64,000 nt of DNA from Anticarsia gemmatalis (lineage: Eukaryota; Arthropoda; Insecta; Lepidoptera; Erebidae). A model generated the notes under the pieces. That model ran no database searches. It saw only the letters and a program-made list of their open reading frames with translations, and was not told the DNA's origin. Position numbers and translations under genes: made by a program. The stretch lies in assembly GCF_050436995.1 (NCBI RefSeq), contig NC_134773.1, positions 3,650,194 through 3,714,193 on the forward strand, given 5' to 3'. This document shows positions 1-13,719 of this stretch, piece by piece; position 1 is the first letter of the stretch; each line of letters begins with the position of its first letter.

Positions 1-1192
1 ACTCGTAAAAGTAAGGGGAAATATTAAAGTCCAACAACTTAGTAGAGAGGCTCGTTTACAAGGTGACTCAACATAAGGCCCCTTTTAAATCGGTATATTC
101 CTAGTTGTCCCCTTTAACACTGTCCCCCGGGGTGACAACCGGGAATACAAATGGGAAGAAAGTTGAGAAAATTCCCAATTCTCACCCCGGGGTGATAGCG
201 TAGAGGGGACAACTGGGAATAAACCGATTTAAAAGGGGCCTCATGTTAGCAAGAAACTCACGTCCACTCTTTTCAATCACCACAAGATTTACAATGTGGT
301 TGATACAATAATTGATCAAGCGAGAAGGTGCTAACAATCAGCGATGTAGTATCACTACATAGTATAAAGCAAAGTCGCTTCCCGCGTCTGTCTCTATGTC
401 TGTATGTATTCTTAGATCTTGAAAACTACGCAACAAATTTTGATTAGGACAACAAATTTTAATAGAAAGAGTGATTCAAGAGGAAGGTTCACATGTGAAA
501 ATAGTAATGGTTTTTTTTGTTAAATAACTGCTTAAAGTGGGTAAAGCCGGAGCGGGCAGCTTTGTTATATTCTTGATGCAAATTCGAACTTTCTACTAAG
601 TTGTTAGACTAAGTGTTTATTTATAAATGTCAGTTAATGGCAGTCTATAGACATGTTAGAAGCTCTTTCTAATTGTGTTCATGCTTTTTTGTTTCTTTAC
701 TGTTTAGTTTCGAAGGCAGTGTCCTGAATAAACTTGGTTTATATCAGCCGGTGCCAATATCACATCTTCAGATAGGAATTTTAGCTTAGTAGTTTAGTTA
801 CTAAAGAACTCCTGTAGGACAATTTTATTGTCGTAATATTGTCATTTATAATTTAGTCTACCCCGAGGCCCAAACTAGTTGACTGTCGACAATATTGTTC
901 CTACTAATATAATCACTGACACCAAGTCGCCGTCATTTGTCGGTGGATCGGCGACTTAAACTATCTGTTATTTCTAGATTCATGTTCTATCTATCCCTAT
1001 CTCAAAGATATGATATAGACACCGGCCGCTAGTCTAACACAATCTTGTAATCTGACAAAAATTAATCCTTCGGTTTTTCATACCTTATAAATAGTCCCAT
1101 TTCAACAATCTCACTTATCAATAAAGTCCCTAACAGCACTTCACTTTCACAGCAAAAAAAAACAGCCAATTCTGTCTTTTTAGTTCAAAACA
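1..1192. other. Downstream flank of gene 1
   Basis: Holds the MITE at 70-247 and otherwise AT-rich sequence with no ORF of note. A possible minus-strand AATAAA (TTTATT at 617) is far from the stop. Confidence 0.5.
70..247. repeat. MITE with 25-bp inverted ends
   Basis: The ends AACATAAGGCCCCTTTTAAA and its near-exact reverse complement bound about 178 bp. The interior repeats CCCCGGGGTGA twice. Confidence 0.7.
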
Positions 1193-4100
1193 CTATACAT
1201 AAGGTTGGTCTTTAAGTTTCTCGGCTTGCGCTTTTCTTTTACTCTCCGCAGCAATTTGTTTTAACGTCATCTCCCTATTATCTATTAAGTGTTTCACATC
1301 ATCAAACTCTTTAAATATATCCAGATCGTCTTGATGTAATCGCACGTGGCTCTTCAAACTACATTTCTGCATAAACGTCTTTTTGCAAATCTCGCACTGA
1401 TATCTCTTATCGTCTTCATGGACTTTCATATGTTCCTTCAAAGTTCGCGCTCTGGAAAAGGTTTTGCCGCAAATATCGCAAGAACAGACCTCCCCTCCCG
1501 TATGTCTGGACAAATGATCGGCCAAACCTCTTTTCGAAAAGAATTTTGCATTACATTTGTCGCATAGGAAACTCTTTTGCTGCAAATGGTGGTGTTTTAT
1601 ATGTCTATTTAGTTCAAATTTCTTTTTGTAAGTCTTATTGCAAGCGTTGCACGGATATATAACAGGTGCTTGATTATGCTCTTTCACTAAATGTTCACTT
1701 CTATCGTAGTAACTAACGAAAATTTGTGGACAATGAGGACATTTGTTTCGAAGCCAACCTCCCGTATGTACTCCCTTTTCGTGATTCCGTTTCTTGGTTA
1801 AAGACGTATAAGTTTTCTCGCAAAAATCACACGGAAATATTCCCTGTGCGTGTGTCTTTCCGTGCTTTCTCAATGCTGCTATAGTTATGTATCCAGCCCC
1901 GCATTTCTTACAGCAGTAATTCCTATAATGGCTGCTCATATGATGGTACAAGTTCTTAAACGAAATATGTACAACGGAGCACACGACACAGGTGAAATTA
2001 TGTCCATTCTCCAATCGAAAAGGTAGTATAATGTCTTTAATATGCTTATATATAGTCTTATTATGTATAGAAATGAGATGTTCTTTCAAATCGTTAAGAT
2101 CTCTCATTTCTAGGTTGCAGACAGTGCATCTGAGGTCCGTGATATCGACTTTGATAGGGTTATAACTTAGTTTGTAGTCTATAATGGAGTTGATTTTGTC
2201 TTTTTCAGATTGTTGGGCGGTGTGGTCCCTTAGATCTTGGATATTTGGGAAGTGTTTAGCGCAGTAGAGGCAGGAGAAGCCCCTGATCGTTTTATCTCTG
2301 AAAGGGCTAGCATTGGAGTATTGTAGTATAGCTGTTAGATTTACCCGGTGCTCAACGCGTTCAGGGGTGGCGCTATCGTCAGATTTCTTTTTCCTTTTCC
2401 TTGCATTTGGCGCGTCCTCATCGGTCCCTACAACAAACGAGCACATCTCATTATCCTTCCTCGATTTCTTCTTACTTTACTTCTTGTTCTTCGCTCTCAC
2501 TTCACACATACGTTCGGTTTTTTGGTTTTAATAGGTTCGAAAGGATACAAATAAAACAACGGTATAACAAAGCTTTTTATTTTCTTTTTTTTATTACACA
2601 CATTCGCAAAATTGCAACAAATATACAGAAACAAATGCAAATCATAGTCTTAGCAGTCATACATAAAATAAAAAGGGTGATGGCGCTAACGTACTACTTC
2701 TTTTTACGACTTTTTCTTCTCCGTGAAAGAACAACTTACTGGCTAAGCAAATAATGAATCTATAAGTAACCATTGTGGCGGATCGAGTTTTCGGCTATAG
2801 CTTTCGTTTTTTGAGGGATAAATAGGCGCTTCGGGCAGTGAATAGAAATATTAATAATATTACTCGAGGCATTGTGAAAATGTTTTTATAAGGGCTTGAG
2901 TCTCAATAACTCGCCACCTACACATAACCTACTTGTGGTTAAAGTGTTAAAAATTAAAGAAATAAAAGATTCTATGATAAGATGATTTTGATGCTTCTAT
3001 AAATGAAACGAATACTTACTGACAACTCCAATATCCTTGTTGAACAACTTGAGAATCTTGGACAAATACATTCGTTCTTCGTTCACTCGAAATAATATAA
3101 GATCTTCTTTAATTGAAGCAGCACCAGTCACTTGGTTAAATATTTCTTTTCTTCACAATATCACTTTCTGAAGTGCACAAACCGGGAAAGAACGGGACTT
3201 CATAACGAGCATTTTTCACATCGTTTTTCTACTACCAGGCGAAAAAATCGTAGTAAGCTTTCTAATTTAACGCGATATATAACGTATAATGTAACACAAA
3301 ACGGCTTATGAGAAGTCGATATTATGTCAATTAATTCGTTTGAAAACCATAAAGTATAATACATATTTTGGTAAAGGGTTTGGTAAGGGGGGTTAGGGGA
3401 AAGTTACGAGATTTTTTAAGAAAAATTGTCAATAGACATTTCTAGAATCTAGAATCATAGTATTATCGTATCCGTAATAAGTTTAATAACTAATTATCTA
3501 AATAACTAAACGTTCGTACTTTTTAATAGGCATAGCTACGGTTATTCCAGCTTCTATTTCGCTGAAAATCAGCGTTGTCAAGCGTTTGCAGCAATGCAAG
3601 TGCCACAGCATTACCAAAACGATCACCATTGTTTTTGTGCGGCTGCGAAGTGAATCTACACATACTTCTTGTTTTTCTATATGTTTTTTGTTGTTGTATG
3701 TTGTAAGTACAAAAATAGAAATATTTTTCTTTCTTTCTTTATTTTACCCAGCAAATATAGTTTTGTAGGTACAAGAAATAGGCGAAAATCATCTGTACCG
3801 GTCCGCATTTCCTCATTTTCAAAAACAGTTCCATATTAAACTGAATACAGTCAACTTTGAATCATTTGGGTAACATTGACAGTGGGAATTTGAACTAGTT
3901 TCGATTATTTTTTTATATGAAACCAAGACAATCGATAAACGTTTGCAAAACTAAAATGATTTTTTATCAATTGTGTTGGTTTCATATAAAAAAATAATCG
4001 AAACTAAGTAGTTCAAATTCCCACGTTCAATGTTACCCAAATGATTCAAAGTTACCCAAGTTGACTGTAACATTAACCGCAACGTTATTTATTTACTTCC

Positions 4101-7100
4101 TACAGTTTAAGTAAGTATTTTTGCTTAAGTTATAGAACGTATATTAGAGTAATGGTTTGGTCTATCACCAGGTAAAGATAGAATATAAATCTTCGGCAAA
4201 AGTTTAATATTTTCAACAAAGCATAAAATGCAGTGTTGGTATTTAAAGGTTAAATGTGTCATGGGCTTACAGACGACAGGTTGTTACTTAAACCAGATTT
4301 TAATCGTTTTGGGTACAGTATTTCTTAGAGAAGAATTTTGGTAAAAATTTACCGCAATCTCCTTAAAAGCAATTTTAGAGTTCTTTTGCTGTGAGTGTAA
4401 GAGGTTACGTGTAAGATAGTGGAAAATTTGTCCTATTATAATATTCTCGTTGATATGTTAGAGCCTTTTGGTAGCTTGGCTAAAGGCAAGTGGGGGTTCA
4501 AATCAAATTGTCTTGCCCAATTTGGTGCTGAGCAAACTAAATCTGTAGTAGTAATAAAAACATCGATAGTCTACTCAAAAATTCGTCCCCTGTGGTCAAA
4601 AATGCAGCCAGTATTCCCCAAATTGTACCCAGAAGATTCCAAAATGTACTCAGTACACCCCAAAATGTCCCTAGGGTGTTAAAAGTCCTGTCGTCTGGGT
4701 TGCCCGTTCAAAAAAGTCATAGATTTCAAAAGGCACGCAGCCTTTTATATTAAAATTTAGTTTAGTTCAAAATCCAGTCTTCAGATAATTTTCAATTCAG
4801 TTATAGACAACATCTTCAAGAATAAGTATCAAAATTATATAAAAGAATACGGGAATTAAAGCATTTTACACACTGTCTGACTTTTCGGAGCAGGTTGCAC
4901 TCGCCGTGGTCGCAGGCTGACTGAAACGCCAGACTTTCTATGGTAAAATGCATGTTCGCGTTAATTCCCGTATTCTATTATATAATACGCAACGCAAAAG
5001 TTTCAAAATTCAATTCAAATTCATGGGTTTAAGAATAAGGTTTATAGGTCATTATATCATAAAATTACATGCGACATTGAACCAAATTGCAAAGTTATTA
5101 GCGTTTAAATTCCTTTGACAATATTAGGATTTTTTTTCTTATCCAAGTTTAGGTTACATTTTTCATATACCTGAGAGGTGTTACCTAACACTTACCTTTT
5201 TTATTATAATATATTTATTTACGCTAAGACGACCGCAGCGCAGTGGTTATTACTTAGAAATCTTGATTTTGTTTGGTCTGGGAATCGAACCCTGGTCTAC
5301 TGGATACACACACTGGTTGTTTGTTTGTCGTATGGTTAGTGGTCAACCTAGTGTCAAAGTTGTTCAAGCCCGAAGGTCTTTGACATGGCTTAACGACTGT
5401 TATCTTAGTAGACAACAAACGGGACCGACTTTTAACGTGCCCTCCGAAACTCACTAGTATACAACAGCGAAGCATACGACTTTCCTTAGTAAAAGATCAG
5501 GTATTCGAATCCGGAAAACATTGTACTACTGTTATATTATTTTTGATTAGTTTGATACTATAATTATATTCTTGATACTATAATTATATTCACGTAAATA
5601 ATCTTCTTGCATATAAATATTCTTTATAAATAATGATATATTTAACTAAATAAAAGAAACCTCATCAGGCAAAAATCTTGGATAGGTACGCATATAATTT
5701 TGCAATATCGTTACTTAAAAACTACAAGACACATAATAATAGTAAACAGTATTAGAAAAGCTGTTTCTTTCTTTACAAACATAGTACGAAACTAAGTCCT
5801 TTTAGTCGCGTCTGTGTGTATGCTATAATCTCAAAAACTACTTAACAGTTTCTCATGCTATTTTCAGCAATAGACAGACTGATTGATGACGAATATTTCG
5901 GGTAGCTTTAGTAGGATATTACGATTGTAAGATAAACAAGAAATATAGCGGGTCGTTATAAACCACTAGACTATATTTTCCAAAAGGAAAATAATTATGT
6001 ACTTTGTAGTCAACATCTCTACAAGTTGTATTCCAAAAATCTATAATCACAAATAAAATGTCTGTTCGTCTGTCCGTTACCTTTTCACTAATAAGTCACT
6101 TAACTAAAGTTTATGCTATTCCTCATAGATACAGTAGTAAAAAAAACATTCGACATTTTTTTACACAACACAATTTTAATTAAAAAACACACGAGTCTCC
6201 GCATCATCTATTAATATGTAAAAAACAGCTTTTCTCATACATTTCAAAATGAATCATTGGCCGCGCGTGGACATACCTTTTTTCAAAAACAATCAAATAA
6301 TTTCAACAGAAATTCGCAATTTTCCAAACGACACTACTCATGTTCAAAACAATGAGACATATGTCCTTTTGGAAATAGCATGTTCAATACATTAAACTAC
6401 AAATATATAGTACCTTTTGATGTTTTAAAACAAGTAAGGGTATAAAAGGACATATTTAAAATCTTCATATAGGTAAAAAAATCCGTATATATTATTTAAA
6501 TTATATAAATCGCTATAAATGAGGTTTTTCGGTATATATTTTAATACCTTTCGTAAATTCATCTTCAATTAGTTTTTTATAAAACGATTGTTGTTCAAAA
6601 TCAATTGATCGTAAGTTCCATACATTCAGGCAACTTTTTGTATATTACACCTTCTTCTATGCAAAGCTGTTCTCATAGTATCTTTTAACATTATAATGTT
6701 TTGAAGTGTTTCTTTGCTTCTCATCAAATTCTTTTCTTCTTATCTATATATCAGTCTAGCCTTTCTTCCAAACTATGTTGGAGTCGGCTTCCAGTCTCAG
6801 CGGATGCAGCTGAATACCAGTGTTTTACATGTAGCGACTGTCTATCTGACCTCCACAACACAGTTACCTGGGTTATAACACGATACCCTTCGGTAAGACT
6901 GGTTGTCAGACTTTCAAGCTTCTGACTACTGTTAACGACTGTCAAAGATCTTCGAAAATTACATTTAACGTGCCTTCCGAAACACGGAGGAACTCGATAA
7001 GATGGTCACCCATCCGCAGAACAACCTCGGCAAGCGTTACTTAACCTCAGAGATCGATCCGCGCGGCTGTTGTTAACCAAGCCACGAGCTCCTTATCTAA

Positions 7101-10100
7101 TCTAGTTATTTTAAGGCAATATTTCTGTTCCGTTTTGTCCAATGCATTTTTAAAACAAAATTGTCATTTTTGTTTATTTTATTTTCTTATATCCAGATGG
7201 CTAATAATATCGCATATTTTACCCAAAGGTAGAGGTGTATGAAACACACTCAAGTTTTACACATTAACAATGTTAGTCCCATGTAATAGGTGGCGAGACT
7301 TGCCATATACCGGGCATGTTACAAACCTCCTAGCTTCCACTTTATAGATATCAAAAATTTTCTTAAGAAAGTCAGCCATATTGCGACCTAGTGTAACTTT
7401 AATCACAGTTAAATTATACATGATCGCATTTTCAAGTAATATTATAGTAATACACAACAACTAAGTTTCAATATTATAGTACTAAAACCTAGTTGTAAAT
7501 ATGGTTAAAATATCCCTATATTAGTATTAAATAAATATTCTAATTATTATTTAGCGCAGGTTTTTACGGGACGATAGAATGGTAAGTTTAAGATTTTTTT
7601 GTGAGTTTTCGCAAGAAAATAGTTATTATTTAAACCTGAAAATATAAAATGCGTACGGTACTTTTATATGTAAATCCTAGTAGGACATATTTTGGTGAAA
7701 ATTTTAGATGAAATAATGGAAATACTTAATTATCCCTCGTACATTTGCTACAATTATCATTAAGTAGATAGTTGGAAACGAAATCCATTTATGTTTGTTA
7801 CTCTTTCACGCAAACACTACTAAACCAATTTCGGTGAAATTTGGTATGTCTCCGACCCAGAATAACACATAGGCTTTTCATCACGGAGTTTCCGAGGGAT
7901 CCGGATTTACACAGGAAGGGTTTCGAACGAAGTCGCGGCCGGGCTCTAGTATCCATATTTTCATGTAAAATTTTCACCAAACATCAAAAGGTACTTCACA
8001 AAGATAGGTCCACACTCGGCCAAGTCCACGTAACATTAAGATCGAGCACTTACGTTTGGTGGACGTCTCGCCGTTATCTGCCTTCGCTTTCTTAGCTCGT
8101 GATGTGGACGCTTTGCTCGCGGCCGCGCGTTTCTTCGGTTTGGGGTCGTCGACCTCCGTTTTTATTGGTACTTCGAATTCTGTAAAAGAATATGTATGTT
8201 AGATGTTAAAAGTTCAGCTACATCTGGTGAGACTGGAAGCTGACGGTAACATAGTTGGAAGAAAGACTAGACTGATTGATAAGGTTCAGATTCCTAAACT
8301 AGTGCTTTTTCAACTGAAGACATCAAAAAAGAAACATACGATTCATTTAAAAATATTTTCGGTCTGTCTAGTCCATTTGTGTGGGCTATTCCGGAACTGC
8401 TGAACTGAATGTGATTGGTCTGTCACTCAAAGATGAAGAAGTATCGTTATGCTATTTATGCTGAAATTACGACTAGATGGGAATTTGCGGGCAAACATCT
8501 CCCACGCGAACATAATCGTTCTAATATAAAAGCCCAATAGCACTTTGGCCGAGCCGGGAATCGAAATCGAGTTATTACGACCAAAGCTAGTATATAAGCT
8601 AATATTTACCTGGTCCAGAGTACCCATCGTCGCCGGATAAAGCGTTGTCATCAGAATCATTATCATCCTCGGGCGACACCTCCAACTTGATAATACTCGC
8701 TGAGAAATTATTAAACAATATGTTATTTTATATACATACTAATATTATAAATGTGAAAGTAACTCTGTCTGTTACTCAATCACGCCTAAACTAAATAACC
8801 AATTTGCATGAAATTTCGTATGGAGCTATTTTGATACCCGATAAAGGACATAGGTTACTTTTAACCCCGGGAAAATGACGCATTCCCATGGGAAAATTCA
8901 GGTGGCGGACGAAGTCGCGGGTAAAAGCTAGTACATAATAAATTAATTAAATATATTTAACCCAGTCCCACTGATGGGCAAGAGTCTCCTCACGTAATTA
9001 GGGAGGGTTTAGGCCTTGAGTCTACTACGCTGGCCAATTGCGGGACTTTCTATACATACTAATATTATTTGTAGGCAAATTAAGTATTAACTTAGAATAT
9101 GGATTATTCTTCTTCTTATCGTATGGTTAGTGGTCAACCTAGTGTCAAAGTTGTTCAAGCCACTCAAAGGCCTTTGACGTGACTTAACGACTGTTATCTT
9201 AATTGACAAGAACCGACACCAACTTTTTACATGCCCTCCGAAGCACGGAGACACCCACTTCAAATACCAAAACGCGGTCACCCATATATGGAATGACCGC
9301 GCCAAGAGTCGCTTAACCCACAGATCGTTTACCGACCGGTGGCTATGGGCGCCACTAGATAATAATAATATGTGGATAAAGAAGGCAGACGCGGGCTGAT
9401 TGAGATTTGAATATGTCACTCATAACATTATGTGAATATTTTCTGCAATTTATTATTTTTTTGTTTCTCTCCTATTGATGTAATAATTTCACACATAATA
9501 CCACGCCTTTTACCAAGGTTTGCTTTACCCAGAGATCGTTAACCGACCGGTGATTGTCAGACGTAGATGATATTTGTAGTCGGTCTGTCACGTCACTATC
9601 TCAAAAACTGCTGTACCAATACTCACGTTTGAACAGCTTGCTGAGCGCATGTTTCTTGAACTGTTCCTCTGTTGTCAGGACCTGCTTCTTGAAGTTGGCT
9701 GCGTTGCGGAGCTGTGTGATGCAGACCTCGCATATGCCGCCGTCGTCACCTTGTTCTGATGTGCTTAACTGTTGACAAACAGGCAGATTAACCCCCGGTT
9801 TCTAAGGTACATTTAACGGTAGTTTATCTATTCAATTGCGTTAAAACTCATATAAAAAAACGCTATTGAATAGATAAACTACCGCTAAATGTACTCGGAA
9901 ATCGGGGGTTAGTGTATTTCTTGATAAATAAATATAAAATATAAATAATCATTGGACCATTCACATTTCATTTGATTCCAAACTAAGCAGAGCTTGTACT
10001 ATGGTAACCAAATAACTGATAAGTATACTTATATACTTCTAAATACATACTTATATAGATAAATTGACGACCCGGCTCAGAAGAGATACTCGTGCTCATC

Positions 10101-12936
10101 ACACAAATATTTGTCCCGGGTGTGATTCGAACCCACCACACGCGGCGCTACGGTTATTGCGGCAAGATGATCACTTAAACCACTGCGCCAAACATGCCAT
10201 TTATTTATTTTCATCGTATGGTTAGTGGTCAACCTAGTGTTAAAGTTGTTCAAGCCGTCCGAAGGCCTTTGACGTGGCATAACGACTGTCATCTTAATTG
10301 ATTAACAACAACCGGGACCGACTTTTTACGTGCCCTCCGAGGCACGGAGACACCCAGCTCAAATAGCACTATGGATCTATGGAATGACCGCGCCAAGTTT
10401 ACTTAACCCACAGATCGTTTACTGACCGGTGAGCGCAACTGGCTATGGGCGCCTCAGTTCAGTCCAGGAAATGATCAGCAAGGATCTGGTAACCCTGGTA
10501 GCAAGCTTAAGCACCTACGATCAAATTATTATAAAGGACATTACACAGTGAACTCCAGTTGCGCTCACCGGTCGGTAAACGATCTGTGGGTTAAGCAAAC
10601 CTTGGCGCGGTCACTCCATAGACGGGTGACCGTATAGTGGTATTTGAGCTGGGTGTCTCCGTGCTTCGGAGGGCACGTAAAAAGTCGGTCCTGGTTGTTG
10701 TCAATTAAGATATCAGTCGTTAAGCCACGTCAAAGGCCTTCGGGCGGCTTGAACAACTTTGACACTAGGTTGACCACTAACCATACGATAAGTAGAAGTA
10801 GTAGTGAACTCCGCATCGCGACATTTCACACTTGAATGTTTGTGTGAGTAAAATCAGTATGTGCGTCAATTTAAGTTGACTCAGATGCACAATCTGTTGC
10901 CTGATTAGACGCGCATTGCTTGGAGTTGATGTTTCTTTGTTTGTAATTACGTGTTATGGGATAAGCCGACGAAAATCTATACTAATATTATAAAGCTGAA
11001 GAGTTCGTTAGTTAGTTTGTTTGTTTGAACGCGCTAATCTCAGGAACTACTGGTCCGATTTGAAAAATTCTTCCAGTATTAGATAGCCCATTTATTGAGG
11101 AAAGCTATAGGCTATAATATATATCATCACGCTACGACCAATAGGAGCAGAGTAACAGTCAAAAATGTTACAAAAACAGGGAAAATTATGACCCATTCTC
11201 TCTTATATGACGCAAGCGAAGTTGCGCGGGTCAGCTAGTCGATCATATTTCGGCGAGTGAGCCTATGACTCCACTGCAATAAGCCAAATTGTTAGGCAGG
11301 AATTAGATCTAGGACCTAATAGGTAACAGAATGTTGAACACTTGACTGCTTCCAATTGCCTCAAACAATGGAAAATTCAGTTAAGATTGTTTAAATTATT
11401 GGTACCACAGTATGCTTCTGAGAAATTTCTTTACAAGTATTATTATAATAATACGTTTTTCTAATTAGTAGGTACCCTGGTCTGGTAGAGCTAAGTTCGG
11501 TTTCTGTTAAAATAAGAGTGAGAATAAAGCCTTATTGGTTTCCCATTAGATTATTTCCTAAAGTTTGCATCAAACTTGGATTCCAAATCGTAAAATTTTT
11601 AATACAAAAGTCCATCTGGTATGCTATGTGACTAAACTACTAAATAAAATTTTCATTATCAAATATAGAGTTCATAGGTACTATTTGCTTCAGAACATTC
11701 CAAATAAGTTTGTAATTGATAAATGGAATCCATTACTTGTTGCACAGATGGACAGGGAGTTTGTCTCAAAGTAAGATTGGGAATATGCCTTGCATTCACT
11801 ACATTGGTCAAGTGTGAGTTTAGCAGTCCGCTCAATATTGAGGACATTATTTAGAAAACCTTCCTTATAAATACCCTTTACTTTGCTATATAGGAAATAA
11901 CTATTATTGACAGTTATGTTCAAAGTTTTTATTTCTTTTTATAGTAGTTAATGATATATTTATTTAGATAGGTGATTTACTCTATGTGTCCTATTCTATT
12001 CTTGATTTGTTTACTAAACTGTGAATAGGATACCATTTATGGGCTACCATTTGCATTACAATTATCAATTAGACATTATTGCAATTGATATTAGTTGTAA
12101 AAGAACATGTAAGTACATATTATTTATTTTATTTCATTGTAGAATAAATGCATCTAACTTTTTGAAATGAATACACTCACAAGATGTGACTTATTCAAAA
12201 TAATGGAAGAGACCTGTAAACATATTATTTTTATATATCCAGCCTACATTAATCTACTAAGAGTTGTTTTCCTAGATTCAAAGATCTCATTTCATCTGTA
12301 AATTATGTGTTTAAGGCAATAGAATGACACTTAGCCTGCTAATTTTATAGAAATATTGAATAAGAATGGTAAAACAAGGTTCCTAATACTAGATCGGCCG
12401 GTTTGCCATCAGCCAGTAGCCATTTGACTCTACGAAAACATGCGCAGAGATACATAAAAACTTCGTACAACTCTCCCTAACGCATCGCCTTCGCTTTTTT
12501 TAGTTTTTTGCTGTCCAAAGCGATCAATATCGAGTTTTTTTACAGACAAAGACCTAGGATTTATACTAGGTACTTAGTACGCAAGCGTAGAACATCGGCA
12601 ACGAGCGATACGCCTCAGTTAGCAGGCAACCTAATCGAATATAAATGCTATACATACACAATATACACTTGTTATAAAATAGCATTTTTAGATACATTGC
12701 ACGATGTTATATGAATAATATGGCCATTAATTCCAGTCTAGACAGTTTAATCATTCTTTTGGCTATGTATTTATCTTCCAAAACATTAGTTTACTTACGC
12801 AAATATCGAAACATTGTTTCAACATGTCGGCATACACCTCTTCTTCGCCCATCCATGTATATGCAGTTTTAACGTCTTTAAATACACCCTCCGACGCACA
12901 ACACCGACACATACCGTTCAATAATGAACTCTCCAT
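1193..12936 (-). CDS. ZAD gene 1: ZAD-C2H2 zinc-finger protein, 5 exons, 576 aa
   Basis: Exons in transcript order: 12936-12799, 9768-9627, 8699-8610, 8179-8054, 2427-1193. All introns are GT-AG, with phases 0,1,1,1, and the reading frame closes at every junction. The ZAD has its first cysteine pair at residues 10 and 13 (CRCC) in exon 1 and its second (CEVC) at about residues 59 and 62 in exon 2. Exon 3 is an acidic linker. Exon 4 is basic (KPKKR, RAKKAK) and holds a sumoylation-type IKTE. The last exon carries one degenerate finger lacking its second His, then nine C2H2 fingers. An open frame extends upstream of 2427, but the TTTGTTGTAG acceptor and phase fit place the exon start there. Known ZAD proteins are nuclear DNA-binding regulators that dimerise through the ZAD; the specific targets here are unknown. 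It is divergent from gene 2. The last intron (5.6 kb) is full of repeats. Confidence 0.88.
3846..4069. repeat. Foldback MITE, family FB1, copy 1
   Basis: The end TACAGTCAACTT and its inverse bound about 224 bp that fold almost completely on themselves. The second copy is at 20360-20588. Confidence 0.75.
4835..4987. repeat. MITE, family TIR-GAATACGGGAATTAA, copy 1
   Basis: Inverted ends around GAATACGGGAATTAA flank a core with GCAGGTTGCACTCGCCGTGG. The full copy at 56253-56394 shares the ends and core. Confidence 0.7.
5318..5454 (-). repeat. 5S-like SINE, short family, truncated
   Basis: Begins with the shared TCGTATGGTTAGTGGTCAAC tail and breaks off at the GTGCCCTCCGAA box. Confidence 0.6.
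6771..7094 (-). repeat. 5S-rRNA-like SINE, long family
   Basis: Read on the minus strand it contains GAGGTTAAG and GCGGATGGGTGACCAT, in the order and spacing of the 5S rRNA internal promoter boxes. The body matches copies at 15240 and 29279. Confidence 0.65.
8735..8933 (-). repeat. Helitron-like remnant
   Basis: Starts CATACTAATATTATAAATG and ends GCGGGTAAAAGCTAGT. This is the layout of a common lepidopteran non-autonomous element, also seen at 24356 and 34526. Confidence 0.55.
9117..9354 (-). repeat. 5S-like SINE, short family
   Basis: Full-length inverted copy, from TCGTATGGTTAGTGG to GGCTATGGGCGCC. Confidence 0.7.
9789..9911. repeat. Hairpin MITE HP, copy 1
   Basis: Near-perfect palindrome: CCCCCGGTTTCT to its inverse, with about 45-bp arms around a short AT-rich loop. 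Confidence 0.8.
10080..10197 (-). repeat. tRNA-like SINE head
   Basis: On the minus strand it has GGCGCAGTGGTTTAAGTGAT (A-box-like) and GGGTTCGAATCACACCC (B-box-like). No cloverleaf is preserved. Confidence 0.6.
10213..10453 (-). repeat. 5S-like SINE, short family
   Basis: Inverted copy, paired head to head with the copy at 10558. Confidence 0.7.
10558..10790 (+). repeat. 5S-like SINE, short family
   Basis: Contains GATCTGTGGGTTAAGC and GACGGGTGACCG with 5S-like spacing, and ends in ACCACTAACCATACGA. Confidence 0.7.
10977..11240 (-). repeat. Helitron-like element
   Basis: Runs from CTATACTAATATTATAAAGC to GTTGCGCGGGTCAGCTAG. Inverted relative to the copies at 34526 and 60806. Confidence 0.65.
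11241..12798 (-). other. Rest of gene 1 first intron
   Basis: AT-rich, no supported coding exon and no repeat recognised with confidence. Confidence 0.4.
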
Positions 12937-13719
12937 ATTGTCTAAATATATTAATTAACCATCTACACTTAAAAATATTAATTTAGCCGCAAGAAAAGCT
13001 ATAGGACGCTACAGCTTCATAGCTCCGCCATTTTCTGTAGATTTTTTTAATCATTTGCCTTTAGAAGAGGTGAAAGCAAAGGAAAAGGCTCAATCAGCCT
13101 TAACGATATTTATCTTTATTTGCCATAAGTATACTATTTAAGAGTATTATAATTACTTTTATTATGAATTGGTACAAATTAAGCACTTAAGTTTAAATTT
13201 ATTATCATTAGTTTGTTTGTCTCAAATTTGTTTGTTTTGAAACTAAAAGTTATACGCTGTCTGCTTCATTTGATAAATTACTAATACTGACTGCAAAAAG
13301 ATTTCTTATTATTTTCTTTATAAAAGAATGGGTTAGCTATTGAAATATAAATACATAAATTGTATTCTGTGGATTATCTGGAAAAACAAAATAACTCGAA
13401 TAAATATTTGCAAACTGGCATGAACAGAAACGAAACGAAGTCCGATAAAAAAACAACTTGACAGCTGACAGTTCTGAAACTGTGTTTCATTTCCTCAAAC
13501 TTTATATCTTCAGCATTTACAATTCGAAGAAACAGAAAATAAACTTGATAATGGTCTAAGTAAGAAAGAGACAGAGTTTCATGGATGCTAAGAAATGACG
13601 CATTTTCCATGGACATATCTGTCAACATAATTGCCAAGATAGATTGTTCTGTATTTTAGATTTCTATAGGAAATTAAACAAATTCCTCTTAAATAGCCGC
13701 TTATAAAGTGTTATAAATA
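12937..13719. promoter_or_regulatory. Divergent promoter region of genes 1 and 2
   Basis: 783 bp separate the two start codons. A GCCAT core in the context CCGCCATTTT (13025-13034) resembles the YY1/Pleiohomeotic site and lies about 90 bp from the gene 1 ATG. No clear TATA box was seen. No repeat was recognised here, unlike the surrounding introns. Confidence 0.5.

Larger units (their letters stand above)
2428..8053 (-). other. Gene 1 last intron, repeat-filled
   Basis: 5.6 kb of AT-rich intron with no supported exon. Recognised contents are the foldback element at 3846, the MITE at 4835 and the 5S-like SINEs at 5318 and 6771. Confidence 0.6.
8180..9626 (-). other. Gene 1 introns 2 and 3 with exon 3 between them
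   Basis: The intron downstream of exon 3 (8180-8609) shows no recognised repeat. The intron upstream (8700-9626) holds a Helitron-like remnant, a SINE tail (8958-9050) and a 5S-like SINE. Confidence 0.5.

Noticed and set aside
4419..4682. 87-aa plus-strand ORF in gene 1 intron
   Set aside because: No domain and no supporting context; length is within what chance gives here.
13374..13637. 87-aa minus-strand ORF in the gene 1/2 promoter gap
   Set aside because: No domain; length is compatible with chance.
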